Source: Micromonospora sp. RP3T
GTDB taxonomy: Bacteria > Actinomycetota > Actinomycetes > Mycobacteriales > Micromonosporaceae
Length of the DNA: 64,000 nt
Assembly: GCF_003027925.1 (NCBI RefSeq)
Contig: NZ_PYPS01000017.1
Location: forward strand, 1 to 64,000
Direction of reading: 5' to 3'
The notes beneath the pieces are model-generated. The model saw only the letters and a program-made list of their open reading frames with translations, had not been told where the DNA came from and made no database searches. The translations under genes and the position numbers were made by a program. This document shows positions 58,962-64,000 of this stretch, one piece after another; positions within the stretch are counted from its first letter, which is position 1, and each line of letters opens with the position of its first letter.

Positions 58962-59225
58962 TCAGTTCCCCAGCGCCTGGACCTTCGCGATGGTCTCCTG
59001 CACGTGCTGGCGGGCCGGCTCGCCGCCCTGCGCGGCCTGGGCGAGCGCCTGCCGGTAGGCGTCGATCACCCCGATCAGCGGACCGGCCGTGGCGCCCTCC
59101 AGCGCGCCGGCCACCAGCGCCCGCGCCTCGGCCGCGTCCTGCGCGGCAGCGGCCGTACGGGCCTTCGCCTCGTCCAGCTTCCGGGCCGCCGCCGCCAGCC
59201 TGGCAATGACCTCAGCCGCACTCAC
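58962..59225 (-). CDS. Small alpha-helical protein (DUF6244-like)
   Basis: An 87-residue protein from GTG 59225, preceded by a strong GGGAGGGGGAGG. The sequence is almost entirely helical with an Ala-rich heptad pattern, has no Cys or Trp, and ends V-Q-A-L-G-N. Its size and helical hairpin shape recall WXG100 proteins, but the W-x-G turn is missing. Similar small proteins in Micromonospora carry the name DUF6244. It lies 135 bases downstream of the FtsK-membrane protein pair on the same strand, with an inverted repeat between. Confidence 0.7.
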   Translation of the reverse strand: MSAAEVIARLAAAARKLDEAKARTAAAAQDAAEARALVAGALEGATAGPLIGVIDAYRQALAQAAQGGEPARQHVQETIAKVQALGN

Positions 59226-59282
59226 AAGCCCTCCCCCTCCCACCCGTCCGTCCCCACCAACCCTACCGCCCTACCCACCTCC

Positions 59283-59353
59283 GCGATCTTGCACTTGCCG
59301 CCCCGACAGAAGCCGCACAAGCCGCATCATCCGGGCCGCAACCGCAAGATCGC
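59283..59353. terminator. Long imperfect inverted repeat
   Basis: GCGATCTTGC (59283-59292) pairs perfectly with GCAAGATCGC (59344-59353), and the next bases inward pair partly (TTGC and GCCC cores). It lies between the membrane protein and the small helical protein genes and resembles the repeats at 1375 and 7966 in position and style. Confidence 0.5.
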
Positions 59354-59360
59354 CGAGGGC

Positions 59361-60020
59361 TCAGCGGAGGAGGCGGAAGAGGATCAGGTAGAGGCAGAAC
59401 AGGGACGGGGAGACCAGGGCGCAGATCACGAAGCCCATCGGCGCGTACCGGCCGGCGGGGGCCTCGGGGTCGGGCAGCGCGGGGCGGCCCCAACGGGCCA
59501 GCACGACCTGACCGGCCACGAACGACAGCAACGGCACGCCGGCGCAGGACAGCGCCGCCACCAGGTCCATCCCGGACACCGGCAACGGCGAACCGAGCAG
59601 CGCGATCAGCATGAACACCGAGCCGACAAGCGCGCACCCGGCGTACACCGCGACCGCCCGGGCCGGCGCGGACCAGGTGGGCAGCAGCACCGGTCGCCGC
59701 GCCAACGCCTCCGCCTCCTGGCCGTGCCGGTCCGCCTCGTCGGCCAGCCGCCCGGCCGCCGCCAGCTCCGCCGCCGGGTCGCTTCCCGGCCCCGCGGGCG
59801 CACCGGCCGCCGCGTCCGGAACCGACCCCATCGGTACGCCGACCGCCTGCCCGAGCCGGTCCAGGCGCTCCCCCTGCGCGGCCAGCCGCCGCCCGACCCC
59901 GTCCACCCCGGCCTGGAGGCCGCGCCGGCGCTCCGCCTCGGCGGCGATGGCCCGCTCCCCGCCCCGCTGCCGGGTGGACAGCTCCCGGATCAGGGCCGCG
60001 TACTCGTCGAATCCACTCAT
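59361..60020 (-). CDS. Membrane protein of the FtsK-like module
   Basis: A 219-residue protein from ATG 60020, coupled to the FtsK-like gene by a four-base overlap. Residues 1 to about 105 are soluble with a coiled-coil segment (ERRRGLQAGVDGVGRRLAAQ). Four hydrophobic spans follow at about 118-140, 146-165, and two near the C-terminus, which ends FCLYLILFRLLR. No family is recognised. The coupling suggests it forms the membrane part of a complex with the ATPase. Confidence 0.7.
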   Translation of the reverse strand: MSGFDEYAALIRELSTRQRGGERAIAAEAERRRGLQAGVDGVGRRLAAQGERLDRLGQAVGVPMGSVPDAAAGAPAGPGSDPAAELAAAGRLADEADRHGQEAEALARRPVLLPTWSAPARAVAVYAGCALVGSVFMLIALLGSPLPVSGMDLVAALSCAGVPLLSFVAGQVVLARWGRPALPDPEAPAGRYAPMGFVICALVSPSLFCLYLILFRLLR

Positions 60021-62536
60021 GGGTTGTCGCTCTCGGGGGCGAACGGCACGATCAGGGCGGTCCGGTGCTCGTGCCGGTCGACCAGCAGGGCGCGGCCGTC
60101 GCGCGGCTGGTAGGCGAGGTCGTGCACGCCGAGGTGCAGACCGAGGTCGGCGGCCGGCACGTTCAACGCGACCAGCCCGGTCACGTCGTCGCGGTGCCCG
60201 CTGCCGCCGAGGTCGTCGGCGAGCCGGCGCAGCCCCCGCCACCAGCCGAGCACGTGCACGCCGCGCGCCGGACCGTGCCGCAGCACCGCGCGCAGGTCGT
60301 CGTGCCCGGAACGGAACGTGCCCGGGTCGGTGGCGGCCAGCGTGCCGGCGGCGGCGTCCATCCCGAACACCGTCAGGTAGGTGCGCGCCGGCCCGGAGGC
60401 GTCGCCGGTCAGCTCGGCGAGGAGCGCGCGCAGCGCGTCGGCGTCCAGCCGGCGGACCGGGTGACCGGCGGCGGCCAGCGTCATCGCCAGGTCGTCGGCG
60501 AGGTCGGTGGTGCCCGGCGCCAACGGCGCGAACAGGAACCGGGCGGCGCCCGGCGCGTGCTGCCGGGCCAGCGCCAGGACGGCCGAGCGGAGCACCTCCG
60601 CACCGGCCGCGGCGGTGCCCACCACGGCCAGGTGCCGGCCCGGGCTCGCGTCGAGGGAGAAGCCGGCCGGGCTGCCGGCGACGTCCACCACACGGCCGAG
60701 GAGCGCGTACGGCGGGTCGGCGCCGGGTGTCAGCGCCGCCCACGCCGGATCGTCGGTGAGCCGGGGTGTCTCGTGGCCGCGGAACACCGCCGGCGGCGGG
60801 GAGCCCTCCGGGCGGGCCGCGTGCAGCTCGTGGCGCAGCGCCGCGAGGTCGGCCGCGGCGGCGTGCGCGTCCGGGAAGTCCACCTCGATGTCCGCACCGG
60901 GCGCGCCGGCGGCGGTGTTCACCACGGCGGCGCCGACCGTGAGCCCCCGCGCGGCGTCGTTGCGCGGGTCCAGCACGGCGTCCCCACCGGGCAACGCGAT
61001 GCGCAGCGGGAACTGGCCGAAGATGGCCTCCGCCCGGCCGTACAGGGCCTCGATGCCGGTGGTGCTCTGGCTGGCCAGCACCAGGTGCAGGCCGTACGAG
61101 CGGCCCTTACGGGCCAGTTCCTCGATCAGGTCGACGGCCTGCCGGGCCAGCGCGTCGTTGCCGGCGAACAGCACGTGGAACTCGTCCACGACGGTGACGA
61201 CGCGGGGCGGGCGGGCGTTCGGCGGCAGGTCGGCGAGGCGGCTGACGCCGTGGCGCTTCAGCAGCTCGGCACGCCGGGTCAGCTCGGCGCGCAGCTCCCG
61301 GAGCACGGCCACGCCGTACTCCCGGTCGGACTCGATGCCGACCGCCCGGGCGTGCGGCAGCCAGGACTCGTCGCGCGGGGTCGGCACGAACTCGGTGAAG
61401 CTGACACCCTCCTTGAAGTCGAGCAGCATCAGCCGCAGCTCGGCCGGGGAGTAGCGGGCGGCCAGCCCGTAGAGCACGTCGAGCAGCAGCACCGTCTTGC
61501 CGGCGCCGGTGCGGCCCCCGACCAGCCAGTGCGGCGTGGCGTCGTCGAACGCGACGGTCAGCGGCTTCTTCCCGGCCCGGCCGAGCACCGTGCGCAGGCC
61601 GGCGCCGGCCGACTCGGCCCACCGCCGCGGCGGGAGCAGGTCGGCGAACGTGACGGCGGAGCTGTCGTCGGCGGCCTCGGCGAGCCGGCGGGCCAACGCG
61701 GTCACCACCGCGTGCGACGGGTCGTTGTCGAGCACCACCGGCGCGGCCAGCCCGCTGCCGTCGACGCTGAACGGGCGGCCCGGCGGGTCACCGACGAGCG
61801 TGTAGCGCTCGGTGACCCGGAGCTGGGTGGTGGCCCCCAGCGGCGGCACGGACACGCCCGGACCGGCCGCTGCGTAGCCGGCCAGCAGCACGCAGACCGC
61901 CGCGGCCGGGCCGGCGTGGGTGAGCGCGGCCAGCCGGGCCAGCTCCCGGGCCGGCAGCGTCGACGCGGCGACCACGACGAGCAGCTCCCGGTCCTCCGGG
62001 TCGGCCCGCTGGGCGGTACGCGCGTGTCGTTCCGCGGCGTCCAGCAGCGCGGCCGTCTCCGCCTCGGTGGTCGCCGCCGCGCCGAGCACCCCGGCGTCGT
62101 GCAGCGGGCGCAGCGGCAGGAACGCCGCCCCGAACGCGGCCTGGTCGATGCCGACCACCCGGACCGCGCCGGCCGGGGCGGCGGTGAGCAGCCGGACCAC
62201 CACGGCGCGCAGCAGCTCGCCGACGCGCGGGTCGCGGGCGTCCACGTCGACCGCCAGGTGGGCGCCGGCCCCCACCGGCACCAGCACCGGGAACACGCCG
62301 TCGACGGTGGTCGCCTCGCCGAGGCGTACCGGCACGGGGTGGGTCGCGACGCGGGCGGTGCCGGGCACCGCGGCGGCCAGCTCCCCACCCAGGCGGGCCA
62401 GTCGGGCGACCAGCTCCGGGCTGCCGACCGGGGCCGGCCCGGCCGCCCCCAGCAGCCGCCCGGCGGTCGCCCAGTGGCGCCGCGCCGCCCGGTGCCGCTC
62501 GACCGCCTGCCGGTACGCCGCCGCGAACCTGTTCAC
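60017..62536 (-). CDS. FtsK/SpoIIIE-type ATPase
   Basis: An 839-residue protein from GTG 62536 with GGAGGG upstream. The N-terminal 330 residues are helical and Ala-rich and have no membrane span. The ATPase domain has Walker A VGGRTGAGKTVLL near residue 340, L-M-L-L-D-F-K-E-G-V, Walker B V-V-T-V-V-D-E-F-H-V-L-F near 450 and L-V-L-A-S-Q-S-T-T-G. A second, degenerate ATPase-like domain from about 630 (H-L-A-V-V-G-T-A-A-A-G-A-E) lacks the Lys. Paired active and inactive domains recall EccC of type VII secretion. DNA translocation is the alternative. Confidence 0.8.
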   Translation of the reverse strand: MNRFAAAYRQAVERHRAARRHWATAGRLLGAAGPAPVGSPELVARLARLGGELAAAVPGTARVATHPVPVRLGEATTVDGVFPVLVPVGAGAHLAVDVDARDPRVGELLRAVVVRLLTAAPAGAVRVVGIDQAAFGAAFLPLRPLHDAGVLGAAATTEAETAALLDAAERHARTAQRADPEDRELLVVVAASTLPARELARLAALTHAGPAAAVCVLLAGYAAAGPGVSVPPLGATTQLRVTERYTLVGDPPGRPFSVDGSGLAAPVVLDNDPSHAVVTALARRLAEAADDSSAVTFADLLPPRRWAESAGAGLRTVLGRAGKKPLTVAFDDATPHWLVGGRTGAGKTVLLLDVLYGLAARYSPAELRLMLLDFKEGVSFTEFVPTPRDESWLPHARAVGIESDREYGVAVLRELRAELTRRAELLKRHGVSRLADLPPNARPPRVVTVVDEFHVLFAGNDALARQAVDLIEELARKGRSYGLHLVLASQSTTGIEALYGRAEAIFGQFPLRIALPGGDAVLDPRNDAARGLTVGAAVVNTAAGAPGADIEVDFPDAHAAAADLAALRHELHAARPEGSPPPAVFRGHETPRLTDDPAWAALTPGADPPYALLGRVVDVAGSPAGFSLDASPGRHLAVVGTAAAGAEVLRSAVLALARQHAPGAARFLFAPLAPGTTDLADDLAMTLAAAGHPVRRLDADALRALLAELTGDASGPARTYLTVFGMDAAAGTLAATDPGTFRSGHDDLRAVLRHGPARGVHVLGWWRGLRRLADDLGGSGHRDDVTGLVALNVPAADLGLHLGVHDLAYQPRDGRALLVDRHEHRTALIVPFAPESDNP

Positions 62537-62721
62537 CGTCCGCCCTCCGACGCCGTCTGCGATCGAGGGAACCCTAACGGACGCCCGCCATCGGAGCACG
62601 GGGCGCTCGGCACCCGGGATTCGTCCACTGTTCACCCCACCGCCGACGGGCCCGCCGCCCGCCGTTCCCGCGACCCGACTTGCCTGCCAGTGCAACCTCG
62701 ACTGCACAGGAAGGCGACGAC

Positions 62722-64000
62722 GTGACCTCCAATTCACCCCTCTCCCGGCGGTCGCTGCTGGGCGGCGCGGCCGGCGGCCTCGGCATCGTGGTGGCCGGCA
62801 ACCTGGACGCCATCGCCGGGCCGGCGGCGGCCCGCGCCGCGTGCCGGCCCGCTGTCGGCTACGGCGACCTGGTGCCGGACCCGGCCGGCCTGCTGGCGCT
62901 GCCGCCCGGCTTCTCGTACACCGTCGTCGCCCAGGCCGGCGCGACGCTGCTGGAGTCGGGGCAGCCGACCCCGAGCGACGCCGACGGCACCGGCTGCTTC
63001 CGCGGCCCGCGCGGCTCGGTGCTGGTCAACAACCACGAGATCGGTGGCAGCGAGCCCTACCCGGTGCCGGCGCTGCCCGGCCTCACCTACGACCCGGGCG
63101 CCCGCGGCGGCACCACCACCATCGAGGTGGACAAGCACGGCCGGCGGCTGCGCGAGTACGTCAGCGTGGCCGGCACGCACAACAACTGCGCCGGCGGCAT
63201 CACGCCGTGGGGCACCTGGCTGACCTGCGAGGAGACCGAGCAGCGGGCCGGCGGTCAGTTCCTCAAGGACCACGGGTACGTCTTCGAGGTCGACCCGCAC
63301 GACCGGTCCGCCAACACCGACCCGGTGGCGCTGACGTTCCTGGGCCGCTACTCCCACGAGGCGGTGGCGGTCGACCCGTACACCCACTCGATCTACCTGA
63401 CCGAGGACGCCAGCGGCCCCAACGGGCTCTACTTCCGGTGGACGCCGCCGCCCGGCTTCCGGGCCGGCAAGGGCGCGCTGCGGGCGCTCGCCCAGCGGCC
63501 GGACGGCGCCACCGCCGGCACCCTGGAGGCGATGCGGTGCCGGCGCGGCGACGGACACGTGGCCGACCTGTCCGAGGCCACCACGCCGGGTACCCGCTAC
63601 CAGGTGGACTGGGTGGAGGTGCCGGACCGGGACGCCCGCACCGTGTCGGTGCGCAAGCAGTTCACCGACGACGAGGTGACCCGCAGCCGCAAGCTGGAGG
63701 GCGCCTGGTGGGGCGACGGCGGCGCGTACTTCGTGGCCAGCTACGCCCGCCACGACGACGGCAGCGTCAACGAGCACGACGGTCAGGTCTGGTTCTACGA
63801 CCCGCGCCGACAGACCGTCACGCTGAAGACCATCTTCGGCGTGAACACCGACCCGGAGGCCGACACCGGCAACTACGACGGGCCGGACAACATCACCGTC
63901 TCCCCGTACGGCGGGGTGATCCTGGCCGAGGACGGCGAGGGCGTGTCGCACCTGGTCGGCGTCACCGAGCAGGGCAAGGCGTACGCGCTGGCCCGCAACG
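62722..64000 (+). CDS. Tat-exported PhoX-family (DUF839) phosphatase, 3' end missing
   Basis: The gene starts at GTG 62722 with AGGAAGG seven bases upstream and runs off the window (426 codons seen). The Tat signal is S-R-R-S-L-L-G-G-A-A-G-G. The PhoX fold shows G-S-V-L-V-N-N-H-E-I-G-G, V-A-G-T-H-N-N-C-A-G-G-I-T-P-W-G-T-W-L-T-C-E-E-T, F-L-G-R-Y-S-H-E-A and N-I-T-V-S-P-Y-G-G-V-I-L-A-E-D-G-E-G. PhoX enzymes are Fe/Ca-dependent alkaline phosphatases acting outside the membrane. Cys and Glu ligand positions fit, but the family also has members without proven phosphatase activity. Confidence 0.87.
   Translation, partial: MTSNSPLSRRSLLGGAAGGLGIVVAGNLDAIAGPAAARAACRPAVGYGDLVPDPAGLLALPPGFSYTVVAQAGATLLESGQPTPSDADGTGCFRGPRGSVLVNNHEIGGSEPYPVPALPGLTYDPGARGGTTTIEVDKHGRRLREYVSVAGTHNNCAGGITPWGTWLTCEETEQRAGGQFLKDHGYVFEVDPHDRSANTDPVALTFLGRYSHEAVAVDPYTHSIYLTEDASGPNGLYFRWTPPPGFRAGKGALRALAQRPDGATAGTLEAMRCRRGDGHVADLSEATTPGTRYQVDWVEVPDRDARTVSVRKQFTDDEVTRSRKLEGAWWGDGGAYFVASYARHDDGSVNEHDGQVWFYDPRRQTVTLKTIFGVNTDPEADTGNYDGPDNITVSPYGGVILAEDGEGVSHLVGVTEQGKAYALARN

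Noticed and set aside
58962..59225. WXG100/ESAT-6 protein
   Set aside because: Size and helicity fit, but there is no W-x-G turn or C-terminal secretion motif.

Overview
This is about 64 kb of chromosome from a very GC-rich actinomycete, most likely Micromonospora or a close relative in the Micromonosporaceae. The evidence is strong G/C bias at third codon positions, many GTG starts, frequent leaderless promoters, and a collinear core block. Read on the minus strand, pyk, tesB, an ANTAR regulator (pdtaR), polA, rpsA and coaE-GrpB follow the same order as the Mycobacterium tuberculosis genes Rv1617, Rv1618, Rv1626, Rv1629, Rv1630 and Rv1631. Other genes have been inserted between them. I see no rRNA, insertion sequence, prophage or CRISPR array.

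Layout. 0-11 kb: the end of an internally duplicated anchored protein, coaE fused to GrpB, rpsA, a methyltransferase, a Uma2 nuclease-like protein, two small DUF proteins, an SDR, a MerR regulator and polA. 11-19 kb: two adjoining amino-acid ABC transporters on one strand (livJ-H-M-G-F, then a polar amino-acid SBP/permease/ATPase), with a clear intrinsic terminator between livJ and livH. 19-31.5 kb: a BNR-type lipoprotein, pdtaR, an odd Leu(CAA) tRNA beside a HTH-LAGLIDADG protein, a trans-sulfuration enzyme divergent from an Lrp regulator, a luciferase-like oxidoreductase, a secreted CBM2-PL11 rhamnogalacturonan lyase, a TauE exporter with an Rrf2 regulator, tesB and pyk.

33.7-51.1 kb is the most unusual region. 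It looks like a biosynthetic gene cluster with no PKS or NRPS. A three-gene plus-strand operon encodes a toroid-glycosyltransferase fusion, a queuosine-salvage-family protein and a 2-hydroxyacid dehydrogenase. It is followed by a GT8 glycosyltransferase and an MFS exporter. A ten-gene minus-strand operon, mostly with 4-base overlaps, encodes an AONS-like alpha-oxoamine synthase, a CitE-like lyase, a MaoC hydratase, an ornithine-cyclodeaminase-like enzyme, a sugar epimerase-like SDR, a CTP-synthase-like amidoligase without its glutaminase half, an AsnB amidotransferase, a second-type tryptophanyl-tRNA synthetase and two GT-B glycosyltransferases. The TrpRS has Gln where indolmycin-sensitive enzymes have His43. 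This suggests self-protection against a TrpRS-directed product, or a biosynthetic use of Trp-tRNA. Product and function are inferred.

51-64 kb: a Nudix protein, a GAF-PP2C phosphatase, an aldo/keto reductase, a GMC oxidoreductase, a secreted lipase, a membrane pentapeptide-repeat protein, a module of FtsK-like ATPase, membrane protein and small helical protein, and the start of a Tat-exported PhoX-family protein that runs off the right edge. Long perfect inverted repeats occur repeatedly at gene ends, some overlapping the last codons.
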